The notes under the pieces were generated by a model. It ran no database searches and was not told the origin of the DNA. It was given only the letters and a program-made list of their open reading frames with translations. Made by a program: the position numbers and the translations under genes. From Agromyces sp. (GTDB lineage: Bacteria; Actinomycetota; Actinomycetes; Actinomycetales; Microbacteriaceae), in the NCBI GenBank assembly GCA_031178025.1, contig JAPSJU010000154.1, positions 1-5,453 on the forward strand: DNA of 5,453 bases, given 5' to 3'. This document shows, in pieces, positions 1 through 5,315 of the stretch (positions within the stretch are counted from its first letter, which is position 1; every line of letters starts with the position of its first letter).

Positions 1-80
1 AGGATCAGGCCGAACACGCCGCGCAGCGCGGCACCGGCGAGCGTCGACGCGAGGGGGACCATGCCGCCATGCTGCGCCAT
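1..80 (-). CDS. N-terminal fragment of a putative membrane protein, cut by the window edge
   Basis: The minus strand is open from an ATG at 80-78 to the left edge, giving 26 complete codons. It reads MAQHGG and then a hydrophobic stretch (MVPLASTLAGAALRGVFGLI) that looks like the start of a first membrane helix or a signal anchor. In-frame ATGs also occur at 131-129 (adding 17 residues rich in Ala, Ser and Arg) and at 62-60. None has a convincing Shine-Dalgarno sequence, so the start is undecided. High GC in third codon positions fits real coding. It is transcribed away from the 59-residue gene at 244, so the two are divergent. The family cannot be recognised from so few residues. Membrane location is inferred only from hydrophobicity. 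Confidence 0.4.
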   Translation of the reverse strand, partial: MAQHGGMVPLASTLAGAALRGVFGLI

Positions 81-196
81 GGTGCGAGAGGAGCGCGCGG
101 GGTTGCGCCCGGCGGATGCCGCTGCCACCATCGGCGCCGCTCGCGCTCGCAGGCTCTTCCCGAAGTCAAGGCCTCCTCCGGGTGCGCGCGGCTCGA

Positions 197-202
197 TAGA
201 TT
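197..202 (+). promoter_or_regulatory. possible -10 element upstream of the 59-residue gene
   Basis: TAGATT fits the actinobacterial TANNNT -10 pattern and lies in one of the few AT-richer spots of the divergent intergenic region, about 42 bases before the ATG at 244. No good TTGAC-like -35 box is visible 16 to 19 bases upstream. This is a weak, pattern-only call for the promoter of the plus-strand gene run. Confidence 0.22.
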
Positions 203-229
203 CGCTTCGTCGGCGCTCCGCGGCCGGCG

Positions 230-239
230 GAAGGGAAGG
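230..239 (+). promoter_or_regulatory. ribosome binding site deciding the start at 244
   Basis: A purine-rich stretch GAAGGGAAGG ends 4 bases before the ATG at 244. It also contains GGAAGG (from 229) at a spacing of 9. It supports starting the small protein at 244 and not at the earlier in-frame ATGs at 61 and 79, whose predicted extra residues look like random high-GC translation. Confidence 0.6.
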
Positions 240-243
240 TGGC

Positions 244-423
244 ATGACCGACGAGCGATCGCAGCGAGAGGGCGCCGACGGGCGCGACGCGGGCGAGATC
301 CGGAATCCCGAGGATCTCCCGCAGCAGATCGAGGTGGAGACCGACGGCCGGGTCACGCGCATCGACATCTCCGACGACGCGGAGACGAGGCCCGGTGAGC
401 CCGGTCCGCGAGCGGGCGAGTAG
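244..423 (+). CDS. small acidic hypothetical protein (59 aa)
   Basis: This is a 59-residue soluble, strongly acidic protein with no membrane segment, cysteine or signal peptide. Its start is chosen at 244 because a purine-rich Shine-Dalgarno stretch sits just upstream. The middle (residues about 22-44, PEDLPQQIEVETDGRVTRID) alternates hydrophobic and charged residues as a short beta hairpin would. Both ends are rich in Gly, Pro, Asp, Glu and Arg and are probably disordered. Its last 29 bases overlap the start of the DUF2809 gene in another frame, which suggests co-transcription and translational coupling. I do not recognise a family and assign no function. That it is a real gene is supported by the ribosome binding site, its biased codon use and the overlap architecture, but not by recognised homology. 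Confidence 0.6.
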   Translation: MTDERSQREGADGRDAGEIRNPEDLPQQIEVETDGRVTRIDISDDAETRPGEPGPRAGE

Positions 424-847
424 CATCACGGCATCCGCGCCGCGGATCCGGCTGCGAGCGCTCGCCGTCGCCGGTGCCTGCATCGCGCTCGGCCTGCTCG
501 CGCAGCTGGGTCGCACCTTCCTGCTCGACATCGCGGGGAGCGTGCTCTACGTCGCGGTGATCGGCATGCTCGTCGTCATCGTGCGGCCATGGTCGCCCGC
601 ACCGGTCGTGGCCGTCACCGCGTTCGCCGTCGCGGCGGGCGTCGAGCTGCTGCAGCTCACCGCGCTTCCCGCGCTCGCCGCCGAGGCGGTTCCGGGCGCC
701 GCGCTCGTGCTCGGCAACGCGTTCGACCCCGTCGACCTCGTCGCGTACGCCGCCGCAGGCATGCTCCTCCTCGTGCTGCATCCCCTGCTCGTGCGGTCCG
801 TTCCGTCCACACCACCTGCGGCTTCCCAGCCCCGCGCATTACCCTGA
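395..847 (+). CDS. DUF2809 domain-containing four-helix membrane protein
   Basis: This 150-residue protein appears to be an integral membrane protein of the DUF2809 family, whose biochemical role is unknown. Hydrophobic segments lie at about residues 20-38, 46-65, 68-88 and 113-133. Between the third and fourth are the features I associate with the family: a Glu-Leu-Leu-Gln stretch (residues 84-87) at the end of helix 3, and LGNAFDPVDLVAY (106-118) leading into helix 4. The N-terminus (RLRAL, 19-23) is basic, and the last 17 residues are a Pro/Ala/Ser-rich tail. The GTG start is preceded by GGAGACGAGG, a usable ribosome binding site, and overlaps the upstream gene by 29 bases. Only 3 bases separate its stop from the helicase start. 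Family assignment is from remembered motif similarity; no substrate or partner can be inferred. Confidence 0.78.
   Translation: MSPVRERASSITASAPRIRLRALAVAGACIALGLLAQLGRTFLLDIAGSVLYVAVIGMLVVIVRPWSPAPVVAVTAFAVAAGVELLQLTALPALAAEAVPGAALVLGNAFDPVDLVAYAAAGMLLLVLHPLLVRSVPSTPPAASQPRALP
840..845 (+). promoter_or_regulatory. possible -10 element for a leaderless helicase transcript
   Basis: TACCCT fits TANNNT and ends 5 bases before the GTG at 851, close to the spacing expected if transcription began at the start codon itself. The helicase start has no Shine-Dalgarno sequence, and leaderless mRNAs are common in actinobacteria. No -35 box is visible. The call is speculative, because the six bases also overlap the last codons of the DUF2809 gene. 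Confidence 0.2.
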
Positions 848-850
848 AGC

Positions 851-2662
851 GTGACCACACACGATCTTCCCGTCGAGGCCGAGGCATCCGCCGAGCCCAC
901 CACGACGATGACCTTCACCGATCTCGGCCTCGGGGCGGCAGTGCTCAAGGCCCTGAACGACGTCGGCTACGAGACGCCCTCGGCGATCCAGGCCGCGACG
1001 ATCCCGACCCTGCTCGCGGGGCGCGACGTCGTCGGCCTCGCCCAGACCGGCACCGGCAAGACCGCGGCGTTCGCGCTGCCCATCCTCGACCGGCTCGACG
1101 TGTCGCAGAAGAGCCCGCAGGCCCTCGTGCTCGCGCCCACCCGCGAGCTCGCCCTCCAGGTCTGCGAGGCGTTCGAGAAGTACGCGGCCCACCTGCGCGG
1201 CGTGCACATCCTGCCGGTGTACGGCGGCCAGGGGTACGGCGTGCAGCTCTCCGCGCTGCGCCGCGGCGTGCACATCGTCGTCGGCACCCCCGGTCGCATC
1301 ATGGACCACCTCGACAAGGGCACCCTCGACCTCTCGGAGCTGAAGTACCTCGTGCTCGACGAGGCCGACGAGATGCTCAAGATGGGCTTCGCCGAGGACG
1401 TCGAGACGATCCTCGCCGACACCCCCGACGACAAGCAGGTCGCGCTCTTCTCCGCGACGATGCCCGCGGCCATCCGCCGCATCTCGCAGCAGTACCTGCA
1501 CGATCCCGAAGAGATCACCGTCAAGACCAAGACGACGACGTCGGCGAACATCACGCAGCGATACCTCATCGTCTCGTACCAGCAGAAGATCGACGCCCTC
1601 ACCCGGATCCTCGAGGTCGAGAACTTCGAGGGCATGATCGTCTTCGTCCGCACCAAGAACGTCACCGAGGAGCTCGCCGAGAAGCTCCGCGCGCGCGGCT
1701 ATTCCGCGGCGGCGATCAACGGCGACATCGCGCAGGTGCAGCGCGAACGCACCGTCAACCAGCTCAAGAGCGGCAAGCTCGACATCCTCGTCGCCACGGA
1801 TGTCGCCGCTCGCGGCCTCGACGTCGACCGCATCTCGCACGTGGTGAACTTCGACATCCCGACGGACCCCGAGCCGTACGTGCACCGCATCGGACGCACC
1901 GGGCGTGCGGGCCGCACCGGCGACGCGATCAGCTTCGTCACCCCCCGCGAACGCGGTTTGCTCGCCCGCATCGAGAAGGCCACGAAGCAGCCGATCACGC
2001 AGATGCAGCTCCCGAGCGTCGACGACGTGAACGTCACCCGTCTCGCGCGCTTCGACGACCGCATCACGGCGGCGCTCGAGCAGCGCGAGCGCATCGAGGG
2101 CTTCCGCGACATCATCGCCCACTACATGCGCCACCACGACGTGCCCGAGGTCGACGTCGCCGCAGCGCTCGCCGTCGTCTCGCAGGGGGAGTCGCCCCTG
2201 CTGCTCGAGCCGGAGCCCGAGCGACCGCATCGCGCCGACCGCGACCGTGGCGAGCGGCCGCAGCGGGCCGAGCGGACCGAGCGAGGCGACCGGTCCGAGC
2301 GCGGTGAACGGCGGGACCGGGGCGACCGCCCCGAGCGGCGCCCGCGCCCGAGCGACACGCGCATGGCGACGTACCGCATCGCCGTCGGCAAGCGGCACAA
2401 GGTGGAACCGCGCCAGATCGTGGGTGCCCTCGCGAACGAGGGCGGCCTGAGCCGCGGCGACTTCGGAGCCATCCAGATCCGGCCCGAATTCTCCCTCGTG
2501 GAGCTGCCGGCCGACCTGCCGCCCGAGACGCTCGAGCGCCTCGACGGCACGCGCATCTCCGGTCGGCTCATCGAGCTGCGGCCCGACCGCGGCGGACCGG
2601 CGCGCCGTTCGGACGAGGACGGGAGCGACCGACCGTACCGGAAGCCCCGCCACAAGGGGTGA
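851..2662 (+). CDS. deaD: DEAD-box ATP-dependent RNA helicase, DeaD/CsdA type
   Basis: This 603-residue cytoplasmic RNA helicase has every DEAD-box signature intact. They are an upstream aromatic F22; Q motif GYETPSAIQ (39-47); motif I AQTGTGKT (64-71); Ia PTREL (96-100); GG (125-126); Ib TPGR (146-149); II DEAD (170-173); III SAT (201-203); IV around IVFVRT (263-268); V ATDVAARGLD (315-324); and VI HRIGRTGRAGR (345-355). A mixed-charge Arg-rich linker (about 452-500) follows, then a DbpA/CsdA-like C-terminal RNA-binding domain (about 507-577, YRIAVGKRHKVEP onward) and a short basic tail. By family knowledge it uses ATP to unwind short RNA duplexes in ribosome assembly, mRNA turnover and cold adaptation. 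The GTG at 851 lacks a clear Shine-Dalgarno sequence. The in-frame ATG at 908 (residue 20) also lacks one and would start just before the F22 element, so both starts keep the core. Length matches actinobacterial DeaD proteins. Confidence 0.95.
   Translation: MTTHDLPVEAEASAEPTTTMTFTDLGLGAAVLKALNDVGYETPSAIQAATIPTLLAGRDVVGLAQTGTGKTAAFALPILDRLDVSQKSPQALVLAPTRELALQVCEAFEKYAAHLRGVHILPVYGGQGYGVQLSALRRGVHIVVGTPGRIMDHLDKGTLDLSELKYLVLDEADEMLKMGFAEDVETILADTPDDKQVALFSATMPAAIRRISQQYLHDPEEITVKTKTTTSANITQRYLIVSYQQKIDALTRILEVENFEGMIVFVRTKNVTEELAEKLRARGYSAAAINGDIAQVQRERTVNQLKSGKLDILVATDVAARGLDVDRISHVVNFDIPTDPEPYVHRIGRTGRAGRTGDAISFVTPRERGLLARIEKATKQPITQMQLPSVDDVNVTRLARFDDRITAALEQRERIEGFRDIIAHYMRHHDVPEVDVAAALAVVSQGESPLLLEPEPERPHRADRDRGERPQRAERTERGDRSERGERRDRGDRPERRPRPSDTRMATYRIAVGKRHKVEPRQIVGALANEGGLSRGDFGAIQIRPEFSLVELPADLPPETLERLDGTRISGRLIELRPDRGGPARRSDEDGSDRPYRKPRHKG
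2246..2347 (+). repeat. nine-base periodic repeat coding an Arg-x-Glu/Asp linker
   Basis: Within the helicase gene, codons 466 to 499 place Arg at exactly every third residue for twelve successive registers (466, 469, 472 and so on to 499). In eight of the units the third position is Glu or Asp. DNA copies such as CGAGCG, CGACCG and CGAGCGG recur every nine bases with drift. Residues 458, 461 and 464 extend the pattern with one slip in register. It is a degenerate tandem repeat within coding sequence, not a mobile or CRISPR repeat. Confidence 0.75.
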
Positions 2663-3531
2663 CCCCGAGCATGGGCGGGCATCGGACGAGCGGCGACGGC
2701 GAGCCCGGGGGACCGCCGCGTCCGGCACGCGAGCTGGAGCGCCGCACGATCACCCGAGACGTGCGCGTGGCCGGACGCCACTACCGCTTCCATGAATCGG
2801 GCACTGCGGCACCGGGCACGTGCCCCATCGTGCTCCTGCACGGCATCGGCATGACGCATCGCTCCTTCGCGCGCGTCCAACTCGCGCTGCCGCCTGACCG
2901 GCGCGTGCTGAGCGTCGAGCTCGCCGGCTTCGGATCGACGGAACGACCGCGCCACCGTCTCGACATCGAGGACTACGCCGCCGACCTCGGCGAGGCGCTG
3001 GCCGGGCTGGATGCAGGGCCGGCGGTCGTGGTCGGGCACTCGATGGGCACGCAGTTCGCGGTCGAGTTCGCCCGCATCCACCCGCGCCGCGTCCAGGCGA
3101 TGGTGCTCGTCGGTCCGGTCGTCGACCCGCGCCGCCGCACGCCGCTGCGGCAGGCGATCGACCTGCTCCGCGACACGCTCGGCGAGCCGATCCCGACGAA
3201 CGCGCTCGTCATGCGCGACTACCTCCGAGCCGGGCCGCGATGGTACTTCACCGAGTTCCCCGTGATGCTCGGCTACCCGATGCTCGAGCGCATCGGCGAG
3301 TGCTCGGCTCCTGCGGTCATCGTTCGCGGCGAGCGCGAACCGATCGCACGCCGCGACTGGTGTCTCCGGCTCGTCGAGGCGAGCGGCGGCCCGGCGCGAC
3401 TCGTGACGGCGCCCGGGCAGCGTCACGTGGTGCCCAGAACCGCACCCGAGGTCCTCGTGGCCGAGCTCGTGCGGCTGTCGGCCACCTCCGACGAGCACCC
3501 GGGTGGGGCAGCCGCACGCTCCGCGGGGTGA
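2659..3531 (+). CDS. alpha/beta-hydrolase fold protein
   Basis: This 290-residue hydrolase of the alpha/beta fold has no signal peptide and is probably cytoplasmic. Visible landmarks are the strand and oxyanion loop IVLLHGIGM (57-65), the LAGFGSTERP loop (88-97), the nucleophile elbow GHSMG (126-130, Ser128), a strand AMVLVGPV (147-154), the acid loop IVRGEREPI (221-229) and GQRHVVP (253-259) with catalytic His256. The acid position holds Glu227 where Asp is usual. The substrate cannot be told from sequence; esters, lactones and C-C bonds are all hydrolysed by this superfamily. The GTG start at 2659 overlaps the helicase stop by 4 bases (GTGA). An ATG at 2671, with AAGGGG 11 bases upstream, is an equally good start and would remove four residues. 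The first 30 or so residues are Gly/Pro/Arg-rich and outside the fold, as is the C-terminal tail. Fold assignment is firm; function is open. Confidence 0.87.
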   Translation: MTPSMGGHRTSGDGEPGGPPRPARELERRTITRDVRVAGRHYRFHESGTAAPGTCPIVLLHGIGMTHRSFARVQLALPPDRRVLSVELAGFGSTERPRHRLDIEDYAADLGEALAGLDAGPAVVVGHSMGTQFAVEFARIHPRRVQAMVLVGPVVDPRRRTPLRQAIDLLRDTLGEPIPTNALVMRDYLRAGPRWYFTEFPVMLGYPMLERIGECSAPAVIVRGEREPIARRDWCLRLVEASGGPARLVTAPGQRHVVPRTAPEVLVAELVRLSATSDEHPGGAAARSAG

Positions 3532-3579
3532 CGCCGGCGCCGGCCCGACCGCGCCCCCACGTGGTGCACCTTCCGGCGG
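3532..3579. other. convergent gap with short palindromes, no classical terminator
   Basis: Forty-eight bases separate the stop codons of the plus-strand hydrolase and the minus-strand membrane protein. The gap holds the perfect 12-base palindrome GCCGGCGCCGGC (3533-3544) and two abutting 8-base palindromes, CCACGTGG (3557-3564) and GGTGCACC (3563-3570). None has a loop plus a run of T on either strand, so no intrinsic terminator can be called. Termination may depend on Rho or on a T-less hairpin. Confidence 0.45.
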
Positions 3580-4155
3580 CTATCCCGGAGCCCGGCGCAG
3601 CAGGCGGCGACCGACCGCGAGCACGGCCGCCCCGGCGAGCACCCACGGGCCCGCCACGATGATCGGGTCGAGCCACGCGTGCGAGCGATCGGCGCGCCTC
3701 ATGCGGAAGCGCGAAGCGAAGCCGTGCCGGCGGAACTCGCTCAGCACGCCCGTCTCGGTGATCGGATTGTCGGGCCGGAGCGTCGCGAACGAGCGCACGT
3801 GGCTGCCGATGGCGTCGACCCGGTCGCCGAGGATCAGCAGCAGCCAGTGCGCGGCGCGTCCCTCGCTGTAGCGCGCGTAGGCGTACCGGCGGATGCTGCC
3901 CGAGACGCCCTTCAGCGGCACCGAGGTGCCGAAGACGGGCGGCAGTTGCTCATGCTCGATGGATCGCTCCCTCGGCGAGAGCTCCGGCTGTCGCGGCGGG
4001 AACGGCCAGTGCGCCCCCGTGTCGTGGGGTTCGCTCCATTCGCGCGGCACGGCGGGCCGGTCTGCCGGATCGAGGTCGGCACCCCAGCCGGGGATGCGCC
4101 GACGCAGCTCCTCGCTCGACGGCCGGGTCTCGTGGGGGGCGGGGGTGTACGGCAT
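3580..4155 (-). CDS. conserved hypothetical protein with C-terminal membrane helix, linked to the dehydrogenase
   Basis: This 191-residue protein starts at an ATG preceded by a perfect AGGAGG with 6 bases of spacing, so the start is secure. Residues 1-60 are Pro- and charge-rich and contain IPGWGADLDPADRPAVPRE (21-39), a block I recall from uncharacterised bacterial proteins. Residues 72-120 (PPVFGTSVPLKGVSGSIRR, then YSEGRAAHWLLLILGDRVDAI) look like a compact conserved region. One hydrophobic helix spans about 163-184, followed by a basic end (RRLLRR), so it is probably anchored by its C-terminus with the main part in the cytoplasm. The hydrophobic HWLLLILGDRV stretch (103-113) is more likely a buried strand or helix than a second membrane segment. 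The dehydrogenase stop codon overlaps its ribosome binding site, which suggests coupled translation and a shared task. The function is unknown. Confidence 0.85.
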   Translation of the reverse strand: MPYTPAPHETRPSSEELRRRIPGWGADLDPADRPAVPREWSEPHDTGAHWPFPPRQPELSPRERSIEHEQLPPVFGTSVPLKGVSGSIRRYAYARYSEGRAAHWLLLILGDRVDAIGSHVRSFATLRPDNPITETGVLSEFRRHGFASRFRMRRADRSHAWLDPIIVAGPWVLAGAAVLAVGRRLLRRAPG

Positions 4156-4161
4156 GGCGAA

Positions 4162-4167
4162 CCTCCT
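4162..4167 (-). promoter_or_regulatory. Shine-Dalgarno sequence overlapping the dehydrogenase stop codon
   Basis: The minus strand reads TGAGGAGG. The dehydrogenase TGA (4169-4167) shares its final A with AGGAGG (4167-4162), which lies 6 bases before the ATG at 4155. A ribosome ending the dehydrogenase would sit on this site, which is a standard layout for translational coupling. Confidence 0.85.
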
Positions 4168-5315
4168 CAGGCGGCGTTCGGGACGATGACGGGCTTGATG
4201 CAGCCATCCAGCTTGGCTGAGAACATGTGGTACGCCTCGGCGATGTGCTCGAGCGGGATCCGGTGCGTGACGATCTCGTTCGGCTTCAGGTAGCCGTTCC
4301 GGATGTGCTCGAACAGTCGCGGCCACTGGCGCTTCACCGGGGCCTGGTTCATCCGGAGGGTGAGCCCCTTGTTCAGGGCGTCGCCGAACTTCACGGCGCT
4401 GAAGATGGGACCGTACGCGCCCATGACGGAGACGGTTCCGCCCTTCCGCACCGAGTCGATGGCCCAGTTCAACGCCACGGGCGAGCCCCCCTGCAGCTTG
4501 AGCTTCGCCGAGGTCACATGCTGGGTGAAGTTGCCGTCGGCCTCCGCTCCGACGGCATCGATCGCGACATCCGCGCCGAGGCCCGCGGTGAGCTTCTTCA
4601 GCTGCACGACGACGTCGTCGACCTCGACGAAGTTCAGGGTCTCGGCGTAGGCGAAGTCGCGCGCCTTCTCGAGGCGGTAGTCGAGGTGATCGACCACGAT
4701 GACGCGCCCCGCGCCCATGAGCCACGAGGACCTCGCGGCGAAGAGCCCGACGGGGCCGGCCCCGAAGACCACGACGGTGTCGCCCTCGGCGATGTCGCCG
4801 AGCTGCGCGCCGAAGTATCCGGTGCCCAGCGCATCGGTGAGCATGAGCGCGTCCTCGTCCTCGAGCCACTCGGGGATGATCGTCGGACCGACGTCGGCGA
4901 AGGGCACTCGAACGTACTCCGCCTGGCCCCCGTCGTAGCCGCCGCAGGTGTGCGAGTACCCGTAGATGGCGCCGACCGCGGTGGCGTTCGGGTTGACGTT
5001 GTGGCAATTGGTGAAGAGCCCCCGTGCGCAGAAGTAGCAGGATCCGCACGAGATGTGGAAGGGCACCATGACCCGGTCCCCGCGCTTCACCCGTTCGACG
5101 GAGCCGCCCACGTCGGTGATCGTGCCGATGAACTCGTGTCCGAAGGTATGACCCACCCTCGTGTCGGGCATCATGCCGTGGTACAGGTGCAGGTCGGAGC
5201 CGCAGATCGCGGCCAGGTCGACGCGCACGATCGCATCGTTGGGATGCTCGACCTTCGGGATGTCCTTCTCCTCGACGCGGACCTTGTAGGGACCGCGGTA
5301 CACCATCGCCCGCAT
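4167..5315 (-). CDS. zinc-dependent medium-chain alcohol dehydrogenase, formaldehyde-dehydrogenase-like
   Basis: This 382-residue cytoplasmic NAD(P)-dependent oxidoreductase belongs to the zinc-containing medium-chain dehydrogenase superfamily. Catalytic zinc ligands are Cys38 (ICGSD), His60 with Glu61 (GHE) and probably Asp161 (LTDALGTGYFGA). An Asp in the third position is seen in the glutathione-independent formaldehyde dehydrogenase group. The structural zinc site is complete: Cys90, Cys93, Cys96 and Cys104. The Rossmann motif is GAGPVG (185-190), and Asp209 at the end of the second strand favours NAD over NADP. The stretch at about 258-290, before RKGGTVSVMGAYG, is longer than in simple alcohol dehydrogenases, again as in formaldehyde-dehydrogenase-like members. 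The start is supported by GAGGAG 8 bases upstream. The start codon overlaps the preceding stop by one base and the stop lies in the next gene's ribosome binding site, so it is the middle gene of an operon. Oxidation of formaldehyde or other small alcohols and aldehydes is plausible; the true substrate is not shown. Confidence 0.93.
   Translation of the reverse strand: MRAMVYRGPYKVRVEEKDIPKVEHPNDAIVRVDLAAICGSDLHLYHGMMPDTRVGHTFGHEFIGTITDVGGSVERVKRGDRVMVPFHISCGSCYFCARGLFTNCHNVNPNATAVGAIYGYSHTCGGYDGGQAEYVRVPFADVGPTIIPEWLEDEDALMLTDALGTGYFGAQLGDIAEGDTVVVFGAGPVGLFAARSSWLMGAGRVIVVDHLDYRLEKARDFAYAETLNFVEVDDVVVQLKKLTAGLGADVAIDAVGAEADGNFTQHVTSAKLKLQGGSPVALNWAIDSVRKGGTVSVMGAYGPIFSAVKFGDALNKGLTLRMNQAPVKRQWPRLFEHIRNGYLKPNEIVTHRIPLEHIAEAYHMFSAKLDGCIKPVIVPNAA

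Noticed and set aside
165..170. A minus-strand CTTGAC as -35 box for the left-edge gene
   Set aside because: The bases 16 to 19 downstream on that strand are GC-only, with no -10 element, so a promoter cannot be supported.
61..243. N-terminal extension of the small protein from ATGs at 61 or 79
   Set aside because: The extra residues are low-quality Arg/Ala/Pro sequence, and the only good ribosome binding site serves the ATG at 244.
589..2307. A 572-codon plus-strand frame overlapping the DUF2809 and helicase genes
   Set aside because: Its product is overwhelmingly Arg, Ala and His, typical of a frame-shifted reading of a GC-rich gene; the helicase in the other frame has all its motifs.
2246..2347. 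CRISPR-like or mobile repeat
   Set aside because: The nine-base units are degenerate, have no spacers, and stay in frame inside a helicase linker.
839..2728. A 629-codon open frame on the minus strand opposite the helicase
   Set aside because: It is the antisense mirror of the helicase gene. Its product is Arg/Asp/Leu/Val-rich with no domain, as expected from GC-rich codons read backwards.
2122..3498. A 458-codon minus-strand frame opposite the helicase end and the hydrolase
   Set aside because: It is antisense to two well-supported genes and has no recognisable motif.
3503..3871. A 122-codon plus-strand frame crossing the convergent junction
   Set aside because: It is antisense to the 191-residue membrane protein and has no ribosome binding site or recognisable sequence.
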